Assembly: GCF_024666525.1 (NCBI RefSeq)
Contig: NZ_CP088294.1
Location: 3,596,001 to 3,660,000, forward strand
Direction: 5' to 3'
Source of the DNA: Pseudomonas sp. J452
GTDB taxonomy: Bacteria; Pseudomonadota; Gammaproteobacteria; Pseudomonadales; Pseudomonadaceae
Length of the DNA: 64,000 nucleotides
The notes under the pieces are model-generated. The model saw only the letters and a list, made by a program, of their open reading frames with translations, did no database searches and had not been told where the DNA came from. Below, in pieces: positions 19,100-26,782 of the stretch (position 1 is the stretch's first letter; each line of letters starts with the position of its first letter). The position numbers and the translations under genes are program-made.

Positions 19100-22000
19100 A
19101 TGAACATCTCCGCCCCCTTTATCCGGCGGCCGGTAGCCACGCTGCTGTTGAGCCTGGCGATCCTCCTGCTCGGCTGGGTCAGCTTCGGCCTGCTGTCTGT
19201 GGCGCCGCTGCCGAAGATGGATTTCCCGGCCATCGTGGTCAACGCCTCCTTGCCGGGCGCCAGCCCGCAGGTGATGGCGTCGAGCGTGGCCACGCCGCTG
19301 GAACGCTCGCTCGGCAGCATCGCCGGGATCAGCGAGATGACCAGCCGCAGCAGCCAGGGCAGCACGCAGATCGTCATCCTCTTCGACCTCGAACGTAACG
19401 TCGACGCCGCCGCCCGCGAGGTGCAGGCGGCCATCAACGCGGCGCGCAACCTGCTGCCCAGCGGCATGCGCAGCATGCCGACCTACAAGAAGTTCAACCC
19501 CTCGCAGGCGCCGATCATGGTGCTGTCGCTGACCTCGCCGCTGCTGGACAAGAGCCAGCTGTACGACGTCGCGTCCACCGTGCTGGCGCAGAAGCTGGCG
19601 CAGGTGCAGGGCGTCGGCCAGATCCAGATCGGCGGCAGCTCGCTGCCGGCGGTGCGGGTGGAGTTGCAGCCGCGCCTGCTCGATCAGTACGGCATCGCCC
19701 TCGACGAGGTGCGCAACGCCATCGTCCAGGCCAACGTCGACCGGCCCAAGGGCGCGGTGGAAGACGCCGGCCGCCACTGGCAGATCCAGGCCAACGACCA
19801 GCTGGAGAAGGCCGCCGACTACCAGCCGCTGATCATCCGCTACCAGAACAACGCGGCGGTGCGCCTGAGCGATGTGGCCAAGGTTCGCGACTCGGTGGAG
19901 AACCGCTACAACAGCGGCTTCTACAACGACGATGACTCGGTGCTGCTGGTGATCAACCGCCAACCCGGCGCCAATATCATCGAGACCATCGAGGACATCC
20001 GCGCCGAGCTGCCGGCGCTGCAGGCGGTGATTCCGTCCAGCGTGCAGCTGGAAGTGGCGATGGACCGCTCACCGGTGATCCGCGCCACCCTGCACGAGGC
20101 CGAGCGCACCCTGCTGATCGCCGTGGCGCTGGTGATCCTGGTGGTGTTCGCCTTCCTCGGCCGCTGGCGCGCCGCGCTGATTCCGGCGCTGGCGGTGCCG
20201 GTGTCGCTGGTCGGCACCTTCGCAGTGATGTACCTGCTGGATTTCTCCCTCAACAACCTGTCGCTGATGGCGCTGATCATCGCCACCGGCCTGGTGGTGG
20301 ACGACGCCATCGTGGTGCTGGAGAACATCTCGCGGCATATCGAGGCCGGCGAGAAACCCATGGCCGCGGCGTTCAAGGGCGCCCAGGAAGTCGGCTTCAC
20401 CCTGCTGTCGATGAACCTGTCGCTGGTCGCGGTGTTCCTCTCCATCCTGTTCATGGGCGGCATCGTCGGCAGCCTGTTCCGCGAGTTCTCCCTGACCCTG
20501 ACCGTGGCGATCCTGATCTCCATGCTGGTCTCGCTGACCCTCACGCCGATGCTCTGCGCGCGTTGGCTCAAGGCCGAGGAAACCGAACGCCAGCCCGGTC
20601 GCCTGCAGCGCTTCGGTACGCGCCTGCAGGAGCGTGTGCTGGATGGCTACGCGCGCAGCCTGGACTGGGCCCTGCGTCACGCGCGGCTGACCCTGTTCAG
20701 CCTGCTGGCGACCATCGCGTTCAACGTGTTTCTGTTCATCGAAGTGCCGAAGACCTTCATGCCGCAGCAGGACACCGGCCAGCTGATCGGCTTTATCCGC
20801 GGTGACGATGGCCTGTCGTTCCAGGTCATGCAGCCGAAGATGGAGATCTACCGCCGCGGGCTGCTGGCCGATCCGGCGGTGCACAGCGTGGCCGGTTTCA
20901 TCGGCGGCAGCGGCGGAATCAACAACGCCTTTCTGGTGGTGCGCCTGAAACCCATCGCTGAGCGCGGCGTATCGGCCCAGGAAGTGATCGACCGCCTGCG
21001 TGACAGTGTGCCCAAGGTGCCGGGTGGCCGCCTGATGCTGATGCCCGACCAGGACCTGCAGTTCGGCGGCCGCCAGGGGCGCAGCTCGGAGAACGAGTAC
21101 GTGCTGCTGGCCAGCAATCTGGACGACCTGCGCGAGTGGCTGCCCAAGGTACGCGATGCCCTGGCCAAGCTGCCGGAGCTGACCGATATCGACGCCAACG
21201 AAGGCGAGGGCGCCCAGCAGATCAGCCTGCAGATCGACCGCGCCACCGCCCAACGCCTGGGCGTGGACATGGCCATGGTCACCGCGGTGCTGAACAACGC
21301 CTTCAGCCAGCGGCAGATTTCCACCATCTACGACAGCCTCAACCAGTACAGCGTGGTGATGGAAATCGATCCCACGTTCGCCGAATACCCGGAGGCGCTG
21401 GACCAGATCCAGGTGATCAGCGCCGACGGTGCGCGGGTGCCGCTGTCCAGCTTCGCCCGCTGGGAGCGCAGCCTGGAGGAAGACCGGGTCAACCACCAGG
21501 GCCAGTTCGCCGCGGAAAGCATCGGCTATTCGCTGGCCGAGGACGTCACCCAGGAACAGGCCAACCAGGCGATTGCCCAGGCCGTGGCGCAGGTCAACCT
21601 GCCCACCGAAGTGCAGGGCCTGGTCGGTGGCACCGGTGGCCAGTTCGAAAAGGCGGCCAAGGGCCAGCCAGGGATGATTCTGATGGCCTTGCTGGTGGTG
21701 TACATCGTGCTTGGCATCCTCTACGAGAGCTATATCCACCCGCTGACCATTCTCTCCACGCTGCCCTCGGCCGGGGTGGGCGCGTTGCTGGCGATCATCC
21801 TCAGCGGCGGCGAGTTCAGCCTGATCTCGCTGCTCGGCCTGTTCCTGCTGATCGGCGTGGTGAAGAAGAACGCCATCCTGATGATCGACCTGGCCCTGGA
21901 GCTGGAACGCCACGACCAACTGAGCCCGCAGGAATCGATCCGCCGCGCCTGCCTGCTGCGCTTCCGGCCGATCATCATGACCACCCTGGCCGCTCTGCTC

Positions 22001-22207
22001 GGCGCCTTGCCGCTGCTGCTGGGCATGAGCGAAGGCGCAGAAATGCGCCAGCCGCTGGGCCTGACCATCGTCGGCGGGCTGATCCTTAGCCAGCTCTTGA
22101 CCCTCTACACCACCCCGGTGGTCTACCTCTACCTCGACCGCCTGCGCCATCGCGTCAACCGCTGGCGCGGCGTGCGTAGCGATGCTGCCCTGGATACCCC
22201 CGTATGA
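19100..22207 (+). CDS. muxC: RND efflux inner-membrane transporter MuxC
   Basis: The second RND pump of the system, 1035 aa from ATG 19100 (MNISAPFIRRPVATLLLS). That N-terminus matches the family; the frame is open further upstream only through the repeat element. The TM4 Asp pair is in ATGLVVDDAIVVLENISRH and the TM10 lysine in GVVKKNAILMIDLALELER. It probably assembles with MuxB as a B2C-type trimer, as known for MdtBC. The stop overlaps the opmB start (ATGA). The 145-bp gap to muxB contains a repeat that may weaken coupling. Confidence 0.94.
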   Translation: MNISAPFIRRPVATLLLSLAILLLGWVSFGLLSVAPLPKMDFPAIVVNASLPGASPQVMASSVATPLERSLGSIAGISEMTSRSSQGSTQIVILFDLERNVDAAAREVQAAINAARNLLPSGMRSMPTYKKFNPSQAPIMVLSLTSPLLDKSQLYDVASTVLAQKLAQVQGVGQIQIGGSSLPAVRVELQPRLLDQYGIALDEVRNAIVQANVDRPKGAVEDAGRHWQIQANDQLEKAADYQPLIIRYQNNAAVRLSDVAKVRDSVENRYNSGFYNDDDSVLLVINRQPGANIIETIEDIRAELPALQAVIPSSVQLEVAMDRSPVIRATLHEAERTLLIAVALVILVVFAFLGRWRAALIPALAVPVSLVGTFAVMYLLDFSLNNLSLMALIIATGLVVDDAIVVLENISRHIEAGEKPMAAAFKGAQEVGFTLLSMNLSLVAVFLSILFMGGIVGSLFREFSLTLTVAILISMLVSLTLTPMLCARWLKAEETERQPGRLQRFGTRLQERVLDGYARSLDWALRHARLTLFSLLATIAFNVFLFIEVPKTFMPQQDTGQLIGFIRGDDGLSFQVMQPKMEIYRRGLLADPAVHSVAGFIGGSGGINNAFLVVRLKPIAERGVSAQEVIDRLRDSVPKVPGGRLMLMPDQDLQFGGRQGRSSENEYVLLASNLDDLREWLPKVRDALAKLPELTDIDANEGEGAQQISLQIDRATAQRLGVDMAMVTAVLNNAFSQRQISTIYDSLNQYSVVMEIDPTFAEYPEALDQIQVISADGARVPLSSFARWERSLEEDRVNHQGQFAAESIGYSLAEDVTQEQANQAIAQAVAQVNLPTEVQGLVGGTGGQFEKAAKGQPGMILMALLVVYIVLGILYESYIHPLTILSTLPSAGVGALLAIILSGGEFSLISLLGLFLLIGVVKKNAILMIDLALELERHDQLSPQESIRRACLLRFRPIIMTTLAALLGALPLLLGMSEGAEMRQPLGLTIVGGLILSQLLTLYTTPVVYLYLDRLRHRVNRWRGVRSDAALDTPV

Positions 22208-23718
22208 ACAAAGCCTGCGTAGGGCGGGTGAAACCCGCGTGCCACTCTCTGCCTCGTCTCGCGGGTTTCACCCGCCCTACGGCGCTTACCCTGGCCTTGC
22301 TGCTGACCGGCTGTGCCATCGGCCCCGACTACCAGCGCCCGGACTCCGCCGAGTCGGTGCAGTTCAAGCAGGCGGCCGGCTGGAAAGCGGCGGCTCCGGC
22401 CGACACCGTACTGCGCGGCAACTGGTGGGAGCTGTACGGCGATGCCGAACTGAACCAGCTGATCGAACGGCTCAACGCCAACAACCAGAGCCTGGCCAGC
22501 GCGGAAGCCCAATACCGCCAGGCCAGGGCTCTGGCCCGTGGTGCGCGGGCCGCGTTTTTCCCGACTATTGGCCTGGATACCGGCGTCAGCCGGGCGGGGC
22601 AGGGTGGTGGCGACAGCACCATCGGCACCACCGGCGGGGTCAGCGTCAGCGGTTCGAATGCGGCGCAGATCTCCAAGACCTATGACGCCAGCCTGGGCGT
22701 GAGCTGGGAGCTGGATATCTGGGGCAAGCTGCGCCGCCAGCTGGAGTCAGACAGCGCCAGCATGCAGGCCAGCGCCGCCGACCTGGCTGCGGTGCGCCTC
22801 AGCCAGCAAGCGGAACTGGTGCAGAGCTACCTGCAGCTGCGCGTGCTGGACGAACAGAAGCGCCTGCTCGACGAGACCGTGGCGGCTTACCAGCAGGCGT
22901 TCCGCATCGCCGAGAACCAGTACAAGGCCGGCATCGTGCCACGCTCCGACGTGACCCAGGCGCTGACCCAGCTGAAAAGCACCGAGGCCGAGGCGGTCGA
23001 CCTGGAGTACCAGCGTGCCCAGCTGGAACACGCCCTGGCCGTGCTGGTCGGGGTGGCGCCGTCGCAGTTCGAACTGGCCGCGCGCGAGCAGGTGCCGCAG
23101 CTGCCGGCGGTGCCGCTGAGCCTGCCCTCGACTCTGCTTGAACGCCGCCCGGATATCGCCGCCGCCGAACGCCGGGTGATTTCCGCCAACGCCTCGATCG
23201 GCGTGGCCAAGGCCGCCTACTACCCGGACTTGACCTTGTCCGCCACGGGCGGCTACCGCAGCGGCAGCCTGAATGACTGGATCAGCTCGCCCAACCGCTT
23301 CTGGTCGATCGGCCCGCAGTTCGCCATGACCCTGTTCGACGGCGGATTGATCAGCTCCCGCGTCGAGCAGGCCGAGGCCAGCTACGACCAGACCGTGGCC
23401 GACTACCGGCAGACGGTGCTGGAAGGCTTCCGCGAAGTGGAGGACTACCTGGTGCAACTGGCCGTGCTCGAGCGCGAGGCCGTGGTCCAGCAACAGGGGC
23501 TGGATGCCGCACGCGAGTCGCTGCGGCTGATCCTCAACCAGTACAAGGCCGGCACCGTGGAGTTCACCGACGTGGTCAGCGTGCAGACCAGCGCCCTGTC
23601 CAGCGAACGCACGCGCCTGACCCTGCAGGGCAATCGCCTGACCGCAAGCGTGCAGCTGATCGCCGCCCTCGGCGGCGGCTGGGATGGTGTGACCGAGCCG
23701 ATCGAACCGACCGAATAG
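22204..23718 (+). CDS. opmB: Outer-membrane efflux lipoprotein OpmB
   Basis: A 504-aa TolC/OprM-type outer-membrane channel that completes MuxABC-OpmB. The start is fixed by the ATGA overlap with muxC. The signal peptide ends in a lipobox, LLLTGC (Cys at about residue 37), so it is a lipoprotein. Its first part (residues about 6-26) is encoded by a REPIN, which lengthens the n-region with Arg/Lys residues while keeping the frame. Two OEP repeats follow, with hallmarks RPDIAAAERRVISANASIGVA and LNQYKAGTVEFTDVVSVQTS. It is the last gene of the operon; the convergent GST gene ends 2 bp away. Confidence 0.92.
   Translation: MNKACVGRVKPACHSLPRLAGFTRPTALTLALLLTGCAIGPDYQRPDSAESVQFKQAAGWKAAAPADTVLRGNWWELYGDAELNQLIERLNANNQSLASAEAQYRQARALARGARAAFFPTIGLDTGVSRAGQGGGDSTIGTTGGVSVSGSNAAQISKTYDASLGVSWELDIWGKLRRQLESDSASMQASAADLAAVRLSQQAELVQSYLQLRVLDEQKRLLDETVAAYQQAFRIAENQYKAGIVPRSDVTQALTQLKSTEAEAVDLEYQRAQLEHALAVLVGVAPSQFELAAREQVPQLPAVPLSLPSTLLERRPDIAAAERRVISANASIGVAKAAYYPDLTLSATGGYRSGSLNDWISSPNRFWSIGPQFAMTLFDGGLISSRVEQAEASYDQTVADYRQTVLEGFREVEDYLVQLAVLEREAVVQQQGLDAARESLRLILNQYKAGTVEFTDVVSVQTSALSSERTRLTLQGNRLTASVQLIAALGGGWDGVTEPIEPTE
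22219..22280. repeat. REPIN inside the opmB signal-peptide coding region
   Basis: Inverted pair GTAGGGCGGGTGAAACCCGC ... GCGGGTTTCACCCGCCCTAC with about a 20-bp spacer, entirely inside the coding sequence. A diverged copy of the family lies at 28915-28968. Confidence 0.92.
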
Positions 23719-23719
23719 C

Positions 23720-24379
23720 TCAGTCGCGCTGCGGCGCGCCCAGCGGGAACAGGTGCCGGTAAGGCCGCGCCTCGTCCACCGCGCGAGCGAAGGAGGGGCG
23801 TGCCAGCAGGCGCTGGCGATAGGCGTGCAGGGTGCTGAACTCGGCGCCTATCGGCTGTACCCAGTCTGCATAGAACAGCGCTGGCGCGGCGGAGCAGTCG
23901 GCCAGACTGAAACTCGCGCCGCAGGCCCACTCGCGGTCGGCCAATTTCTCGTCGAGCCAGCGGTAAGCGGTTTCCAGCAACTGCCGTGCCTGGGCGATGC
24001 CGAAGGCATCGCGTTGTGCTGCCGGACGCAACTGGTCGAACACGCAGGCCGTCATCGGGTTGGACATATACAGGTCGAAGCATCGGTCCATGAAGCGTAC
24101 TTCCAGCGCACTCTCTGCGTCCTCGGGCAGCAGGCGGCTGGCGCCCGGGTAATGCTGCTGCAGGTACTCGATGATGATGCTCGACTCGCTTACCGCGCGT
24201 TCCCCGTCGAGCAGCAGTGGAAAGCGCCGAAACGGCCAGTGCATCTCCAGCTCGGCCATGGCCTGCGGGTTTTCCGGGGCCAGCAGGTGCCACTCGAAGG
24301 GCGTGGCGTTTTCATAGAGGGCGATCAGCACCTTCTGGCAATAGGACGAGAAGGGGTGGGCATAGAACTGGATGGCCAT
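23720..24379 (-). CDS. Glutathione S-transferase family protein
   Basis: A 219-aa GST. ATG 24379 (MAIQFYAHPFSSYCQK) is preferred because GAGGAAT precedes it. The thioredoxin-like N-terminal domain has the active-site segment PFSSYCQKVLIALYE and the glutathione-contact segment FPLLLDGERAVSESSIIIEYLQ. The C-terminal helical domain contains FSLADCSAAPALFYAD. The role is presumably detoxification of electrophiles; no substrate can be named. It is convergent with opmB, with only one base between the stop codons. Confidence 0.9.
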   Translation of the reverse strand: MAIQFYAHPFSSYCQKVLIALYENATPFEWHLLAPENPQAMAELEMHWPFRRFPLLLDGERAVSESSIIIEYLQQHYPGASRLLPEDAESALEVRFMDRCFDLYMSNPMTACVFDQLRPAAQRDAFGIAQARQLLETAYRWLDEKLADREWACGASFSLADCSAAPALFYADWVQPIGAEFSTLHAYRQRLLARPSFARAVDEARPYRHLFPLGAPQRD

Positions 24380-24528
24380 GGTCGATTCCTCGGAATGGTC
24401 CGGCATGCGCTGAGCATAGTGCCGAGCGCTTCCTCCAGTAGTCGTTGCAGCTGCGGGAGTTTCGACAAGTCTGCAAACAAAGGCTCAACAGCGTTATAGC
24501 GGTGTGTACAACAGCTGCAGAGCGCTTT

Positions 24529-24618
24529 GCCCCCTCTCCCGTTTACGGGAGACGACTGCATGGATGCAGGAGGTAGGGTGAAGCAGGACGCCCTAACCGA
24601 GGGCTGGGGAGAGGGGCG
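24529..24618. repeat. Degenerate CTCTCCC-type repeat
   Basis: It starts CCCCCTCTCCCGTTTACGGG and ends GGCTGGGGAGAGGGGC, with a diverged centre. It is a decayed relative of the elements at 4391, 18967 and 34965, and lies between the GST gene and the small periplasmic-protein gene. Confidence 0.7.
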
Positions 24619-24640
24619 TTGCCGAGACCCTAGCTGTTTC

Positions 24641-25090
24641 TTACGGCTGCACCACCGCCTCGATCAGGCTTATTTTCGGCTCGCCATCGACCAGGCGCAG
24701 GGTGGCGGTTTCCCGGGTGCTGGTCTGCAGGGTCTGGCCTTGCGCCTGGTAGGACTCCTGCGTTTGGTCGATCACCGTGGCGCTTTGGCCGTCGGCAGCC
24801 ACCTCGATGCTTTCGATGCTGACCGTCACCTGGTAACCATCGATCGCGCCCCAGCCCTGCTGCAGCAGGTCGCGATACATGGTCATGTCCAGATCCAGGT
24901 CGCCGCTTGGGGCCTTGATCTGCACGCGGGCATCCTCGCTCATATGGCGCAGAACCCCTTCGATATCCTTGGCCTGTGCGGCCGCCGTCAGTTCGCCGTA
25001 CATGGCGCGGATGTTGTCTTCGCTGAGCCTGTCGGCGGCGTGGGCCACCGGCACGACCAGCATCATTAGCGCGAGAAGTAGCTGTTTCAT
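24641..25090 (-). CDS. Small exported NTF2/SnoaL-like protein of unknown function
   Basis: A 149-aa protein with a cleavable signal peptide (MKQLLLALMMLVVPVAHAAD, cleavage after AHA). The mature part (NIRAMYGELTAAAQAKDIEGVLRHMSEDARVQIK ... TATLRLVDGEPKISLIEAV) has the helix-then-curved-sheet pattern of NTF2/SnoaL-like domains, which bind small ligands or are structural. No catalytic motif is recognised. It is probably periplasmic. It sits alone between the GST and hipA genes, same strand as both. Confidence 0.75.
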   Translation of the reverse strand: MKQLLLALMMLVVPVAHAADRLSEDNIRAMYGELTAAAQAKDIEGVLRHMSEDARVQIKAPSGDLDLDMTMYRDLLQQGWGAIDGYQVTVSIESIEVAADGQSATVIDQTQESYQAQGQTLQTSTRETATLRLVDGEPKISLIEAVVQP

Positions 25091-25159
25091 CGTATGTCCC
25101 TATGCAGAGGCCTGCTCCGTGCAGGCGAGCCCAGATACTAGCCCAGCCATGGCCTGACT

Positions 25160-26410
25160 TCAGCCCAGTTGCGCCAGCATGTCCGCCAGCACGCCATGGC
25201 GGATCTGCCGCAACAGGCGCAGCTCGCCCGCGCTCAGGCGCAATTCCAGGGCCTGCTGCAGCTGCTGCTCGGCGGCGGCGGGCAGGGCGGCGAGCAGTGT
25301 ATCGAGCAGGCGCTGGCCGATCTTTGCCGGCAGACCGAGCACTTCGCCAAACGCCAGCACGTCGGCCCGGCGCAGTTCGGCAAAGCGCCGGGCCTGGCCC
25401 ATGGGCCAGGACAGTTCGGCCGCGCCCCAGGCATTGTCCCGTGCGTAGACACTGGTGCTGAGCAGGTCGTAATGCGGGGTGAGCTCCACGCCCTGGGCAC
25501 CGACGAAGAACGACAGGTTCTTCAGGTGTGCATCGTTGTTGCCGAGCAGGGCATTGAACACGGCCCAGCGGAACAGCAGCTGGCGGCTCAGTGCCTTGCT
25601 GCGACACAGCTCCACCAGCCGGTGCAAGGTTTCCAGGGTGGCCATGCGGTACTTGTAGAGGCGGTCCAGGGACAGCAGCTGGCAGGCGTCCAGCACATGC
25701 CGGCGGCGCAATTGGCCGCCTGCCAGTTCGCGGTCGAAGCGCTGCACCAGGTACACCGATTGCGGCACCCGGCGCAGTTCGACGGCGGGCACCGGCAGCT
25801 TCACCGCCCGCGCAATGGACATCACGAACCACTCGTTGGCGGCGCTGTGCGGGTAATTGTCGCTGTCCGGATGGTCGGGCTTGAGGATGTGGGTAGAGGG
25901 CGCCTGGCCCACCGGCTCCAGCAACTGATCGCCCTGCAGCACGATGGCCAGCTTGTGCTGGGCGCCCGCCAGGGACATGCGCTTGGGCGCGGCCTGGCCA
26001 AGCGAGACCCGTGGCAAGGCGCTGATGCGCTGTGCCAGTTGCTGTTCGGCGAGCGGCTGCAAGGCGCCTGCAGGCAAGGGCTGGCCCGGCGGCAGGAGGG
26101 TCAGGGCGCCTGCCGATTCGGCCCCGTAATAGGCCAGCAGACCAAACGCATCGGCCACCTCGACCTGTGCATCCTGGGCCAGCAGGGTGCGGGCCTGTTC
26201 TTCCGGCAGCAGATTGTCGAAGAACCACTGCACCGGCCGCTGGCTGCCTCCATCACGGATGCTGCCCAGGCTGCGCGGCAGTTGCGGAGACAGATCGAAA
26301 CTGCGGCTAGCGGTCAGCCACTGCGGGTCATAACTGAGCTGCCAGAGGTTGTCCTGCTCCTCCAGCATGCCGACGACTTGCTCGTTCAGCCACAGTTGCA
26401 ACTGCCTCAT
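25160..26410 (-). CDS. hipA: HipA-family serine/threonine kinase toxin
   Basis: A 416-aa HipA-like kinase. In E. coli HipA phosphorylates glutamyl-tRNA synthetase and promotes persistence; this target is not known for this homologue. Visible features are an N-terminal subdomain (LWLNEQVVGMLEEQ), the nucleotide-loop region MSLAGAQHKLAIVLQ, HILKPDHP with the ATP-binding lysine, and the catalytic loop LLGNNDAHLKNLSF followed by LTPHYDLLS (metal-binding Asp). All key residues appear intact. Its start overlaps the stop of hipB by four bases, so it is co-translated with the antitoxin. Confidence 0.9.
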   Translation of the reverse strand: MRQLQLWLNEQVVGMLEEQDNLWQLSYDPQWLTASRSFDLSPQLPRSLGSIRDGGSQRPVQWFFDNLLPEEQARTLLAQDAQVEVADAFGLLAYYGAESAGALTLLPPGQPLPAGALQPLAEQQLAQRISALPRVSLGQAAPKRMSLAGAQHKLAIVLQGDQLLEPVGQAPSTHILKPDHPDSDNYPHSAANEWFVMSIARAVKLPVPAVELRRVPQSVYLVQRFDRELAGGQLRRRHVLDACQLLSLDRLYKYRMATLETLHRLVELCRSKALSRQLLFRWAVFNALLGNNDAHLKNLSFFVGAQGVELTPHYDLLSTSVYARDNAWGAAELSWPMGQARRFAELRRADVLAFGEVLGLPAKIGQRLLDTLLAALPAAAEQQLQQALELRLSAGELRLLRQIRHGVLADMLAQLG

Positions 26411-26649
26411 GCGGATTGCCCGTCCAGGCTATCCGGCACTTCCAGGTGGATGCGTACCCCCAGTTCATCGAGCAGGCGCAGCAACTTGCCGAGCTGAACG
26501 GTGCCTTTGCCTTGTTCGACGTCACGCAGGAACACGTGGCTGGCACCGATGATGGCCGCTAGGTCGTCCTGGCGCAGGCCCTGCTGGCGGCGCAGGTCGC
26601 GTGCCAGGGTGCCGATATCGGCTGCGTCGCGGATGGGAATCAGGGTCAT
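26407..26649 (-). CDS. hipB: HipB-like antitoxin (XRE-family HTH)
   Basis: An 80-aa XRE-type helix-turn-helix protein (IGTLARDLRRQQGLRQDDLAAIIGASHVFLRDVEQGKGTVQLGKLL, residues about 12-57) with a short C-terminal beta strand. It is the expected antitoxin and autorepressor of HipA, encoded directly upstream and overlapping it. Three evenly spaced palindromes upstream are its likely operators. Confidence 0.88.
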   Translation of the reverse strand: MTLIPIRDAADIGTLARDLRRQQGLRQDDLAAIIGASHVFLRDVEQGKGTVQLGKLLRLLDELGVRIHLEVPDSLDGQSA

Positions 26650-26660
26650 GACAGGCTCCT

Positions 26661-26682
26661 AATCTAAGCTGCAGCTTAGATT
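26661..26682 (-). promoter_or_regulatory. HipB operator O1 (proximal)
   Basis: Perfect 22-bp palindrome with arms AATCTAAGCT/AGCTTAGATT, 11 bp upstream of the hipB ATG. Confidence 0.8.
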
Positions 26683-26710
26683 AGCCCTGCGGCTGTCTAT
26701 TTTTCAACCA

Positions 26711-26732
26711 AATCTAAGCTATGGCTTAGATT
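26711..26732 (-). promoter_or_regulatory. HipB operator O2
   Basis: 22-bp palindrome with arms AATCTAAGC/GCTTAGATT, exactly 50 bp from O1. Confidence 0.8.
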
Positions 26733-26760
26733 TTATGGTTTCACGGCCTTCGTGCCATGA

Positions 26761-26782
26761 AATCTAAGCTACAGCTTAGATT
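26761..26782 (-). promoter_or_regulatory. HipB operator O3, overlapping the glycosyltransferase stop codon
   Basis: 22-bp palindrome with 10-bp arms AATCTAAGCT/AGCTTAGATT, exactly 50 bp from O2. The TAG stop (26771-26769) and last codons of the upstream glycosyltransferase gene lie inside it. Confidence 0.78.

Noticed and set aside
18951..19103. Small ORF beginning at the ATGA after muxB
   Set aside because: It translates the CTCTCCC repeat element and has no independent support; treated as a relic of the original coupling site.
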